This document shows positions 46,917 through 58,500 of a DNA stretch of 64,000 nucleotides, one piece after another. Position 1 is the first letter of the stretch, and every line of letters starts with the position of its first letter. The notes beneath the pieces were generated by a model. It saw only the letters and a program-made list of their open reading frames with translations, was not told the DNA's origin and ran no database searches. A program made the translations under genes and the position numbers. This DNA comes from Dactylonectria macrodidyma (taxonomy: Eukaryota > Ascomycota > Sordariomycetes > Hypocreales > Nectriaceae): assembly GCA_020744425.1 (NCBI GenBank), contig JAGMUV010000004.1:806001-870000 (forward strand), given 5' to 3'.

Positions 46917-49284
46917 TCAGCACCTTTCAAATACCCGATACAAACCCTTCAAGCTCGCCACTTCCAACACTCCACTCTCCATTAGAGAATTTGTTGCCAC
47001 TAGCTTGGCTTTGAATGCTGGGAAGAAGATGTTTTGTATAGCATACCGGACATGCTGCCGGCGTAACCGAATCTCGTCAGGGATATCCTCAGTACGAAGA
47101 CCTTCCTCATCCCCGGGCAGGGCGGGCAATGGTTCCGGAACGTACAGGGTGGCAAGCTCGCGTAGGAACGTTTCAAAACAGCCTTTTTCATCACTCCAGT
47201 CAACATGGGGTCCGAGGCGGAGGAGGAACCTCGGCAGCTTGACGAGCGGTGGAGTGTATCCCTTGACGAGGAGAGGGATGGAGACAAGCTCGCCGGCAGG
47301 TGAAATCTCCAGTGAGAAGTACTCCTGTAGCATCTCACGGCGTTCAATCAATTGACTTGACACTCGATCGACAAGGGTCTCGATGTCAAAATCCTCGTCA
47401 AGAGAACCTACGGCCTTCTTCTCCATCTCGGCCGCCATGCGGAGCATCTCTCTAAGATCCAGCGAAGGGCTGAAGCGGATGGTACCGAAATTTCCAAAGT
47501 CAGTCAACCCAATCTGGTAAAAGTACTCGAAACAGGTGTGTCCATAATCAATAAGATAGAGCTTGACGCCTCCTTGGATAGCTGCTAGCCTGCGTTGATC
47601 ATCAACCACTCCAACAAATGTGTGGGCGGCAAAGATCTCTGTCAAGTCTTTTTGCATGTTCTCACGGACATCGGCTCGCAACTCTTTGACACTGCTCAGT
47701 CGACAAGGAACAGATGCTCGACTGATAGTTTCATAATCGAGGCTCTCTGGAAGCGCGGATGGCTGCTCCGAGCGGTGCGTGGATGCCGACGATTCACTAG
47801 GCCCAGCCAGAGAGAACATGGACGTAATCTTCCGCTCGGCCGTATCTGTTCGCACCAGATCGTTCGAGTTTCGACGAGGCCTCTTTGCCAAGGGAGTGGC
47901 TCGGCTTGGGGTGCCATCATTGTCGGTCCGTGGAGATGGGTCGGCAGGCTTGACACCAGGCAAGAGCGTCTGAGTCATGAATGTTCGGCTCTTGTCGACA
48001 GCAGCGAGTTTTGTTTCGATGTGCTCACATATGGCCTGAATAATTTCGTCCTCGTTGAGAAAATGAACCTCTCTTTTAGTCGGATGGACGTTGACATCTA
48101 CTCGGGCGGGGTCAATCTCCAGACTTAGATAGACGAATGGGTGGCCTTGTTTCGGTAGAAAGTTTGAGTACATCTGCTCGATAGCCTTTTTAATGTGGGT
48201 AGACTCAACGCAGCGATGATTGATGAAGAGCAGAAGAGTCGTCTTCTTGACAGAATAGTTTGCATTTGTCGTATAACCTTCAGCCTTGAACCCCCAGCGG
48301 ACTTCAGAGGTCTCGAACTGGAGGAGCTCATTGGCGACGCTGCTGCCGTGAATCTGGCGAATACGGTCGATAACGGTGGCCTGGGCTTGAATTGACAGGC
48401 TGGTCGAGGACTCGCCTGCCTTCTTGCAAGTGAAGCCGACTCCTTTGCAATGCACAGCATATCTACCTACCATGTCTACGATCTTGTTGAACTCGTCAGA
48501 GTAGGAGCGGAACGCCTTCCGGCGAGCACTAATATTATAGAAGAGGTCCTCGACAGTGATTTGAGTGCCGGGACGGCCAGCAACGCCCTTTGGCTCGGCA
48601 GACTGGCCCTGTTTTGTCGGTGCGAGCTTCCCATCCTGGTAGGTAGCGCGCCAGGCAAGGTCAGAGTCTTTCGTTTTGGTTGTTACAGTCAGATGTGCAA
48701 TGTGGCTGATGCTTGCTAGGGCTTCGCCTCGAAATCCATATGTGGCAATGGAGGAAAGGTCTTCGAAGGTGGTAATTTTGGAGGTAGTGTGGCGCACACA
48801 GAGGATGGCCAAGTCTTCTTTCTAGGGGGTAGTCAGCCCTGCGTAAGGAGGGGCGCTATTCGAGGGCGTACCTGGATGCCACACCCATTGTCGGTGATCT
48901 GGAGGAGCTTGAGCCCACCATCCTTAGCAAGGATCTCCAGGGAGGTAGACCCCGCATCAACGGCGTTTTCTATTAGTTCCTTGAGTGCATGGACTGGAGC
49001 AACAATGATTTCACCAGCCGCTATTTTGTTGACCACGTCTGGATCCAAGGCCTATCGATGGATATGTTAGCTGAAACATGGACGTTAAAGTGCGGATGTT
49101 TGAACACGGTCGAGGCGGAGATGCTGCGGGAGCGGGTTGCCAACGCATGCTTCTTGCTTGCCTTGATTCTGCGGGCGGGGCGGGACTCTTCGGGTTCGCC
49201 GTCGGCCTTTCTCTTGATACCGCTTGTTGTGTTTGCACCAAGATGCACTTCATGGGCAACATCTATATCCATTGAATCGGACAT
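46917..49284 (-). CDS. mlh1: DNA mismatch repair protein MLH1
   Basis: MLH1 is the MutL partner of Pms1 and Mlh3 in nuclear mismatch repair and meiotic recombination. Three exons, 49284-49162, 49051-48872 and 48821-46917, give 735 residues. GHKL ATPase motifs are intact: [11 protein letters not shown] with its catalytic Glu, DNGCGIQ, and [20 protein letters not shown]. The transducer domain ends near residue 360; a Ser/Thr-rich linker follows, then the C-terminal dimerisation domain ending in FERC, the conserved terminus that completes the Pms1 nuclease site. The first intron (49161-49052, 110 bp) best fits a GC-AG type, joining RRIK to [15 protein letters not shown] as in homologues; a GT donor further downstream would keep frame but insert Ser-rich residues. 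It converges on Syo1 with 240 bp between stops. Confidence 0.95.
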
Positions 49285-51554
49285 GACGACGACAAGTCTG
49301 TTAGGGTGCTCAAACCGACTGCCTCACTCTTTGCTGTGAGCCGCGGAGCAGCGAGTGGGGTGCAAAGTGAACATGAGTCGGCGAGGCGCTTATGACTTGT
49401 CAATCTAAGCTGCACCTCGATGCGTGACGACTAGGAACAGTAATAATAAACGGGGTTATTCTCAGAAGCTTTAGTTGACCGGCTTTGACAACCGAAGATG
49501 AAGGTTCGTAGGGCTGTCGAAGCTGTGAATGGCGACCTATGGATGATGGATGATTGAACGAACCAACACAATGGGAACGAATGGGGGTAGGTGGGGCTGA
49601 TGATACACGAGGCAAGCACGAAAGCACGTGACACCCAGATATGTTCTGCAGGAAGGCGGTCCGAGCGACTCCCCGGCCTTTAGCCCCTGTGTTGGTCCCA
49701 ATGACCAGCCAACAGGGGAACGACTACACTTGAAGAGTGAACGCCTCCCCTCCGGTCCTTGCATGGTCTTGTTCCGCCTCATGCAAATGAGGACTGTCAT
49801 AATCAATGAAGAGAGAAGAGAGAACCAGCCAGAGGGGGTCTGCGCCGCGTTGATCCAACATGTGATGAGTACGGGCTGAACGACGGCCAGCACCTAGCTT
49901 CAGCCTCACCTGAAGCCTGCGTCGCATTCGCTATTCAATCCGCATCATGTATGTCTCAAACTACCCACCATCTCTTCGCTCAAAGATTTCGACTACCCTT
50001 GAAAAATCAAATTCAATCGAACGTACCACCAGTGAACTCTGACTAAGACTTGAAGCAATCAAAGATGGCTCGTGAGTTGGAGACTGACAGGATACTGGTC
50101 CTATGACATGCCCGCCCTGGGTCCTTTCTCTGGCTTATAGTGTCTTGAAAAATTGTTCCGTTTTTTTCAAGGTGCCCCCTTGCCCGAGACTTGTTTGGAG
50201 TTGGTCTCGTCTGTCCACGCACCATCTTTCGCGGACGCAGCGGACATCAGCTGAGAGACGAGCAACAGCCGCCGTGGCGTCATTGCAACCCAAAATACTC
50301 CATGAATACAACCTGTACCATAACTCACTTTCCAGCTCCGAATCCCCCCTGTCAGTGATGATACCTATGCAACCTGCTTATTATTAGGAGGAAACAAGAC
50401 CGAACTGGATATAATCGCCCTCTCGTCAACTAAATCAACCAGCAGTGTGTTACGGCTATCGCTTGACCCAATTTGGAAGCATTTGTCCACACCCCGTCTT
50501 CGGCCCCCAGACCCACTGGCACCCAGCCTTGATGCCTGCTAAGTGGCTTGCAAGTCGACAAGAATGCCTCGCGACAACAATGCAGCAACCTTTTTAGTGT
50601 ACCTTTTTCGGTTTCTCGCGCCAGGCAGTCAGATTCAACCAAGGGGGCAACGGCCGCCGAGAAAAGGGGAGTGGTACTCAATGATTCAACGCAAACGCCC
50701 TGGCCTGGCGGCCTCCAAGCCGTTTAAGAGCTGGGCAACTTTTCCGGATGGGGATTTCGTACACTTCATGACGTTGCCAGCCAACTGACTTGTCACATTC
50801 AGTTTCTGGCACTTGTGTGGGGGCTTTCGGTCATACAACCCGTCGTTCTCGCGTCCTGTTCCCTTTCTGACGCCCAGATTGAGACACAGAGACTGAGAGA
50901 CAAAGTGGCATTGTCGCCCCAACCAGGTTCCGAGGGACCAAGACAGCCGAGTCCTCGGCAATCTGTATTAACTGCGTCTTGTCCGGGCTTAAATCCACAT
51001 TATCTCGAGTTAATCGGGACGCGCCAATGAGCTCAGCCCCTGTTCGTCCGTCCGGTGCTTGTCTGCGCCTGCACTAGGCTCTCCAATCGACACCATCTTT
51101 TCTCCATTGCAAGACATCCTGGGCGGCCAAGGACTGTCAAGGCAAGGCTCGCGCCATCTCAGCCACCGAGCTATCGGCCAACTGCATTAGAAATCTGCAT
51201 CGCCTCATCCCCATGATTCTCGTAACCCAGGCTCTCTGCAGGCGCAAGTTTGTACAGCAACGCGCCAATGCTCGCGCCGCCTGATGCCCTGCTTTCGTGT
51301 GTTAGCCCCAGGGACCATGGCCTTGCATTAGGTACAGAATCCCAGATGCCCGGCACAAGTCTCTAATTGCTGGTCCCCTGGCTTAGCGCTGGGCTTGCAG
51401 GCCGAGTATAAGAAGGGATCGATGGTGCGTCCTGGCAATATCACCCAAGACATTTACTCCCATGGATCAACAAGGTCGCAATTTACCTTCCCATACACCA
51501 TCTGCCGGCTTCTCTTTGGAAAAAAGCAGGGTCACCCCCAAAGTCAAATTAAAC
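49285..51554. other. Intergenic, MLH1 promoter and upstream of the 168-residue gene
   Basis: About 2.3 kb between divergent ATGs. A short ATG frame at 49947 and an ATG followed by a consensus donor at 50065-50072 lead nowhere that I can follow in frame. No family recognised. Confidence 0.5.
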
Positions 51555-52136
51555 ATGCCTGGTCCTACTGCAACATCGACGTTCCCCGAACCATCCACTA
51601 CTAGTAGGTAAGTGAGGCCCAGCCCATCCTTGGGATCGCCCTCTAGTGTCTCTGTTGTAAACCTTGCTAACAATTATACTAGACATGGTTCGACGATTAT
51701 CCCTGATGTTGATGAAGAAGCCCAAAACAACATACGCCCCCCCCATTCAGAGCCGACCACGCCGCGCCTTACACGAAGCCGCCTTCGAGGGTTACTCGAC
51801 TCAGGCCAGACTAGCCTCACGGAAGAACAGATGCTCAGCATCGACGATTCCGGTCACCGAGCCGCCGAAGATCTCCTCATTGGCGTCGGCGAATTTGTTA
51901 ACGGGCCGCAACCTAGCGGTTCACCAGAACGGGGCATTACAACCCAGAACGAGACTGCGACTGAAACGCCTCCTGAGAGTGACCCATGTGAGGAAGAGCT
52001 CCAGCGTCTAGAAGACAACAGAAGACACCTAGCTGGGCGCCGGCGAAGGCACACCAATTCTCGGGCTAGACGTCGTGGTCATCCAGTCTCGACGTGGATG
52101 TCCATGAAACGCATCGTACGCGACCCACCGGAGTGA
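51555..52136 (+). CDS. Orphan small protein, 168 residues
   Basis: Two exons, 51555-51607 and 51683-52136, joined by a 75-bp GT-AG intron with a TGCTAAC branch site, give 168 residues. Joining restores SRHGSTIIPDVDEEAQNN across the intron. The N-terminal 40 residues are Ser/Thr/Pro-rich; residues about 45-85 (TPRLTRSRLRGLLDSGQTSL, then EEQMLSIDDSGHRAAEDLLI) look like a helical core; the C-terminus is Arg-rich (LAGRRRRHTNSRARRRG), suggesting a nuclear or nucleic-acid location by inference. No membrane segment or signal peptide. I do not recognise the family. Start context AAACATG is good. Confidence 0.65.
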
Positions 52137-52627
52137 ATGAGGCAAGCAGAGAAATAGATACATATACAAAAAAGGCGTATGGGGGCATGACAATGGCGCA
52201 CGATATCGGTGGCGGAGTGCTTTGAGAATTGGCTAGGCGTTTCTAATTAATGGGAGGCATGGTGGATTCTGGAATACCCGGTCGGGGTTTTGCTTTCGCA
52301 TTTGTTACCTGGGTTTGCGTTTGGACGGATATGGCACTTCATGGGTTGGGATAGAATGCATCTTTTACGATTCGTGGGGCGTTGATGTAGACATCGAGCC
52401 ATGGGTGGACACGGTGGACAGTATGAAATTAAACCGCGATGATTTCTTCCTTCCTATCTTTTCCCTCCGCATCATAAGCCACTCCGCAAGAATGGGCAGC
52501 AGTCAATAGATTCCAAACAACAGTCTCACACCAACCCCGTCGTCGTTCCAGGTGACATCGTCGCAAGCGGATGTGAGAGAAAATTGATCAAGATGTGGAA
52601 GAATGAAGACTGCTACATGCGCTAAAT
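52137..52627. other. Convergent 3' region
   Basis: About 0.49 kb between the stop of the 168-residue protein and the PLD stop. No coding signal seen. Confidence 0.6.
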
Positions 52628-55532
52628 TCAGGTATACAACTCATCCGTCAGACTGTTCAGACTTAAACCTTCCTTGGCAATGTCATCGACATCGACGAGG
52701 AAGTCTAGAGGCATCTCAACGAGCGTGCCTCGGATACGTCCCAGCCACTCCTTGACTTCTCGAATGCCGCCCGGGAACTCCTCTTGGACGATATGGCCGT
52801 ACTCCACCTTGCCCTTGTTGGGTTCGTCTTTCTTCTCCTTCTTCGCGGACTCTTGACTAGGGATGATGAAGTGCGAGCTGAAGAACTCATCGTACGCCTT
52901 CCACGTCCTCACGCGATCGTTGGGCACAGGGTGGAAGGCGCGCGAGAAGATTTCAGTGTTGGATTGAGCTGTTCGGTTCCAGAGACTCTGGAAGTTGGAC
53001 GAGAGCGGGTCGACGACGAGCCGATCCGGCGCAGAACCCCAGTCATAGTGATTTGGAGAAACATCGACAGGCGTCCAGTTCGAATCGGGGCGGTCGGGGA
53101 GCTGGTCTGGGATGAGTCCGAGGTGCTTGCGGAAGATGTACCGGCGCAGCGAGGCAGCAAAGCGCGAAACCTGGTAACGCTGACCGTCCATAACAGAGTC
53201 GACCATCGCAGGATCCTCAATGACGACAGCGATCTCCGAATCGTGATTGCCCAGTTGAGAGCGGTCGTTGAGGTTAGCAGAGCCGCAGATGACAACTCGG
53301 TCGTCGGCGATGAGAAGCTTGGTGTGGATATAAAGCTGCTCACTGACATAGGCATTGATCTCGTCCTCTGGGTTCCCGTCCCAAGTCAGGTCGGCAACTC
53401 TAGGACCGCCATCCATGTAGGCGGAACTGATTGTGTCGAGCGTGGTATCTTTCACACGAGCCGCTTCGCGTCGATATCTGTCATAATGCTCCGTGTTCTC
53501 TCTGTAGCCTCGATTGAGCGGACGGTCAATGTGGCCCTCATACTCTCTTCTCGCATCTTCGTATAACACGCCGGCTTGAGCTTCAGCCTCGGACATGGTC
53601 CTCGACGTGTTGATGCGATCAAAGGAGCGGAGATTGTAGAATCCAATATAGCGGCCAGGATCCCGAATGCCGGCCGCCTTCAGCTTCTCAAGGATGCTGC
53701 TGCGACCTCTGCTGATCGAGGCGTATTGGAACTCCATGATGGCCCTGGTGCCCAAAGCGCCCTCGCTCTTCAAGTCGCCGGCAAATGCTGGGACAGCAGG
53801 CATCAAGATGATGACCTTGAAGCGCTGGCCTTTGTTGAATGCGCGCACGATTCTGCTAACGATGGCAGCGCCGATCTGATTTTTCACACGCGTTGTGGAA
53901 TCTGTAGCCGTAATGAAGAACTGGTCTGTTTAGAACGACATCCCAATGACTTTTGGAGCTACCATACCTGGTTCTCAATATAAACAAAATGTTCGGCAGC
54001 TTCGATAGCGTGGATGTAGGCATTTTGAATCGAGCGCTCAGTCGGGTGGCCAGCACTCCACTCGGAGCAACTATGAAAGTATCAGGGTTAGTTGCGAGCA
54101 CAGTAGGGCGGGAGTGAATGGAATGCCTACCTTCGCACCAGCTGAATGCGTGGCGTCTCATCGTCATGCTGCCTTCGCTCATGATGCCTGTCATCCGAGT
54201 CGTGAGAGATGAAGTTGCTCAGTCGGTTGAATTGGTCAGTTAGACCGCCGATGTATTCTTCATAGCCATGCTCGTGTCTGCCTCGGTGACCTTCTGCACC
54301 TCTTGAGGTGACTTCGAGCTTTGAGTACTTTCCAGGGTTCTTCTTCTTGTACTTCTCACCGAAGATGAAGTTCCTGGAGAGTTGTCAGTGTGATGGGTTT
54401 TGCAGAGGAGCTAGGTCGGACGGCTTACCATCGGTCCACAAAGTGGTCGACGAGATTGTGAACAATCTTGCCATTCATACTCAAAGCGACATCGGACCAA
54501 CCCATTCTGGAGCTCTTAGTTCGGTCAACTGTCATAAGTGTTAGCTTACCCCCACAAAGTCGCATGTAGAGCACATACGCTGATTTTTCTCCCAATCCTT
54601 GACGTCTGCAAAGTCATAAACTCTGGCGTTGTTGTAGTCTTGCCCTGGAAAGACAACGTACGAAAGCCCTCCTGGCTTGACATCGGAAATTGGATGTGAG
54701 CTAGTATCCCACCTTCCGAAGCCTTGCATTTGTGTTAGTGAGACTCCTCGAGGACGGGGCGAAAATACCTGCACATGTCCAAGCCACCCATGAATGCAAG
54801 CTTGCGGTCAATGACGAGAAGTTTCTCATGATGAGCCCAATAGAGAACAATTCCATCTCCAGTGCCGTATACAGCCTTGATTGCATCGCCTGAGGCTCGG
54901 GCAAGGTCAAACTGGGTGAGAGCCTTGAGGGATTTGCCCAGTTCTGCAGTCAAGTCGTAGCCGGTTGGAAGATGATCTGGATGTCTGAAGACTTTGACGT
55001 TGGGGTGCAGAGCCTCGAGGGCGGTCCTTGTGTGAGCGGAATCCAGAGTCAAGGCCGCCTGCACTTCTTTGTAAACGATAACATAGACCTTGACTCCACG
55101 CTCAGCAGCGGCCTTGAGCATGAGATCCAAGCGATATCTCCCGTACTTGGAAGGGGGCCGGCGCAGGTAGAGCTCGGGGCTTAGCCACCAGTCCAGAATC
55201 ATGATACTCTCCTGAGCCCCTGAAGCAGAATTCACGCGTCAGATGAATGCTTCTCTTCGCTCGTGACTTTGGACACCAATCTCCGGGGACTTACTCTCAA
55301 GGGCCTCAGAGACGGCCCAGAAATATGAAGCTCCATCCACGAACCACTTGGCAGCGCCAGACACCTCTGGCGCAAAGGAGCCGAAGCGATTTGCATTCTG
55401 AGTAGATGATTGAGGTTTATTGCTCGTGGTGTCGGCTTCGGCTTCCTCCTTCTTCCCGCTGCCAAAGGCGGACTCGATCTGATCGCCCAGCCCCTCGACG
55501 TGGGCGGTGACTTTCTTGAACATAGACTCCAT
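52628..55532 (-). CDS. Phospholipase D, 855 residues
   Basis: Hydrolyses phosphatidylcholine to phosphatidic acid and choline; acts on membranes in traffic and signalling. Seven exons: 55532-55295, 55219-54773, 54722-54579, 54528-54429, 54373-54131, 54070-53968 and 53920-52628. Two HKD motifs are intact: HHEKLLVID (H210, K212) and HTKLLIADD (H624, K626), each followed by its Gly-Gly or Gly-Ser segment (MGGLDMC, ICGSANLNDRSQLGNHDSE). The conserved YIENQFFITA spans intron 6. There is no PX or PH domain and only about 85 residues precede the catalytic part, so it is the short fungal type rather than a full Spo14 form. Intron 2 can be spliced as GC-AG (54772-54723), restoring the family motif CFGRWD, or as GT-AG (54768-54713), giving CRWD. 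The start is the first ATG (MESMFKKV). Confidence 0.92.
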
Positions 55533-58500
55533 GATCCCTTGGAAAACAAGAACAGTTTTTGCCAGAATTTAGGAGTGTTGATGGAGTAAGAAATAATGCT
55601 GACAGGTGGTCTCGTGAAGGTGCATCATAGCTAAGAGCAACGCAATCATGCATGATGAGGGGCGCGGGTATTGCCGTAAAGCGGGGCATATCAGCTCCAT
55701 GGGGAACCTTGGTAGGCAGATACATCTACAGAGCTCGTATCACGTAAATAGCTTAAAAGTGGCGATCAGGAAGCGCTACATGGATAGAGAAATTCAGCTC
55801 CTCGTACATGCCGACAAGAGAGAACCAACAGTTCTATGAACCAATACATAGGACTCACGACTGCCAAGCTCGTTACTTACACCGCAAGCTGTCTATCAAG
55901 AGGCGGTCTGTGATGTTAACGATTTGACGCGCAATGCCAATGTGGCGGAGGTGTATACAATCCAGCAACGGATGCTGGCATATGTTTCTCACTAAGGGAG
56001 AGTCATTATCCCTTATGCATCCAATAATCTATTCAAACAAAAACCAAGTCTCCACAGAGCAAGAACGAAAAGGCCACATATTTGAGAAAAGTTCCTAGGA
56101 GCTGAGCGGAAGTCTTGAGGGACGCCGGCTTAGCGGCGGGTACCGGCACGGATTGTGCGGGCTCTCTTCCGGCACTCCCGGATTGACCGGCACCTGGCCG
56201 GGTTAATCCTCCGAGGCAGTCGCGGCCTATGCGAATTTGAGGCCGTATACAGTAGAGATAAAAGGTGTAGACCTGCATTATTGAATCGTTTGATTCAGAT
56301 GGAACCCTTTTGGCTATCAAGGCTCATAACAGCGGGGGCATTTGTGGTCTTGGGACGTACTGGTCAACGGCGTCGCAGTCCGTTTCACTAATTGTATGAG
56401 GGGACGATAACGACAACGGCAGCAGCAGCAGCAGCAAACAACGAGCTCTGGTAACAGATGTTTCCCCAATACTAGAAAAAAGACACAATTACGAAAGGTT
56501 CCACCAAACGATGGCCCCATCATACAGCTGTTCTCCTTTTGGGAAAAATACAGACAAATCGCAGCGATAATTGCAGTTGATGATCGTCGTCCAGTGTAGG
56601 GTCAATATTGCACAAGGCAACATTGGGGTTGTATATCAGTAGCCCAATCGGATGTTTAAAGCCAGTACATTTATACTCTCACATGATTTCTCTTTGCCTA
56701 CCCAAGCAAGGTGCATCTAATTAATCATGCCACAAGGATCACTTACACGGCGGCTCTCAGGCTCCCCCAACGAATCTCACGACTGTGGAGGAAGTCAATT
56801 CGGCATCAGGTAATCTTGTCCAATTCATTGTGTCCTCTTCATATCGCAACCGAGAAGCAATGTCTTTGCCAATCATGCAACCTTCTAGCCCCAGCTTCAT
56901 CAAACTTCCTTGGTAGCCGCAGCATTTTCTTTTTCCGATACCAGAACGGAGCCGAAGTCGTCGCGCAGCATACATCACCCGACATAATCGCTAACTTGAG
57001 GTAGCCCTAACAAAAATAAATTCGCTCGTCTTCATGTTACACAGGTGATGAGCAGCCTTCATCTCACCTCTCCTAGAAATATATTCACGTTGCCTTGTCA
57101 ATATACGAATACGGCTTACAAGACCAGTACCTTCATTTCCGCCGTTAATATTGAACGTATGTTTAGTATTGCCACGGTCTTCCTTTTTTTGGCAAGCAGG
57201 TCACAGTGATTGGCGGTACCATGCGAGTGTGACAAGTTTAGGAGCTACCGTAGGAAAGGATACTTCCTACTTCTTGAAAGATATCACTGCAACATCATCC
57301 TTGCTCCTTTCATGCCCACTGGTCTCTCCGCGAGGAATCGTAGAACAGCCGTGCACACCTAGGACTAGCTATTTTAAAGGTATGAGTGAGTGTTGATTGG
57401 AGATCTTCTGGAAGTATAATGGTTGTAGATGGGTCAGGATGTTGTATGTGGACAACGGCAAATTACAAGCCATGCAAATGTGATCGACATCTGAAGAGGC
57501 ACGCTCGACTTGAAGCATTAAATGTGGGATTTTTACTCGCCGAGAAATGCAACTTCTCGTTCTCTCTTATCATCTACGCCTGGTTTTCTCCATATCATAG
57601 AATATGATGCTAGAGTGGCAGCACATGTTTGAGAGGCAGTATTTCTTCCTCACACATTTTCCCAAGGATCAGGAAATGATAGTAGTATTACAACAAATTC
57701 CATTCTATGATCCCCCAGGCTTGTGGTTCATATTTGTATCAATGTACGGGGGAGGGGTGTCTTCATGATCATGTATCAGTCGGGACAGAATCCGAAGGCT
57801 AGACTTGTTCGGGAGCTTGATGTCAGCTCGGGGCCCAAAATCCGGCTCTCTGGGTCTTCGCGGTCCGAAACGCGGGGACGGTCTAAATACGACTATTGCC
57901 TGTTCGGGATGAAGATGTCTATCTGAGCATCTGGGGACAATCCCGGCCGATATCAAGGAAGTCTGCCGAGGCCCTTTATCCCCTGACCTCCTCCGGTCTT
58001 GGTGTGTCTTGATATCTCCTCAGCAGTGTGGTTGAGCGTCATTCTAGATACGGGCAGCCACTTAGACCTTTCGTAAAACATATGACGCAAGCAGTTACTT
58101 GCTTCAGATCTCCACCCAGAGGCTGATGGGGTGGAGGCAAGCCGTGACTGATCAACTCTCGACAATCTAAGCTGGACGCTTCCTTGTCGAACAGTTATCA
58201 AGACTGACCAGGGTCTGGCGAGCCTATCTTCAAGTTGGCGCAAGGCTGGGTTGGCGGGGAAGATAACAGTTCCTGACAAGCTTGGGCCCCTTCACAATGA
58301 TGATGCAAATCGTCAAATGTGCACGCGAGCGAACAGTCACAGTCCACGTGGAAGATGGTGCAAGGGAACACACACCTGCCCGCCATCTCTTATCACGCTA
58401 GAGTAACCTGAGTTGCCAGATACGTGTATCGTACAGCTCAGTTCAGCGCGCACACGCCCCGTTCCCAGCTCAAAGGGGTGCTTTCTTCCTGGAAGCCCGA

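Noticed and set aside
50065..50110. ATGGCTC followed by GTGAGT, resembling the start of a histone or ribosomal protein gene with an early intron
   Set aside because: I followed all nearby acceptors and none opens a coding exon; histone H3 sequence is absent downstream.
34701..55532. Possible DNA-repair gene cluster (Tdp1, MLH1)
   Set aside because: The two genes are separated by unrelated genes on both strands; no shared promoter or pattern supports functional clustering.
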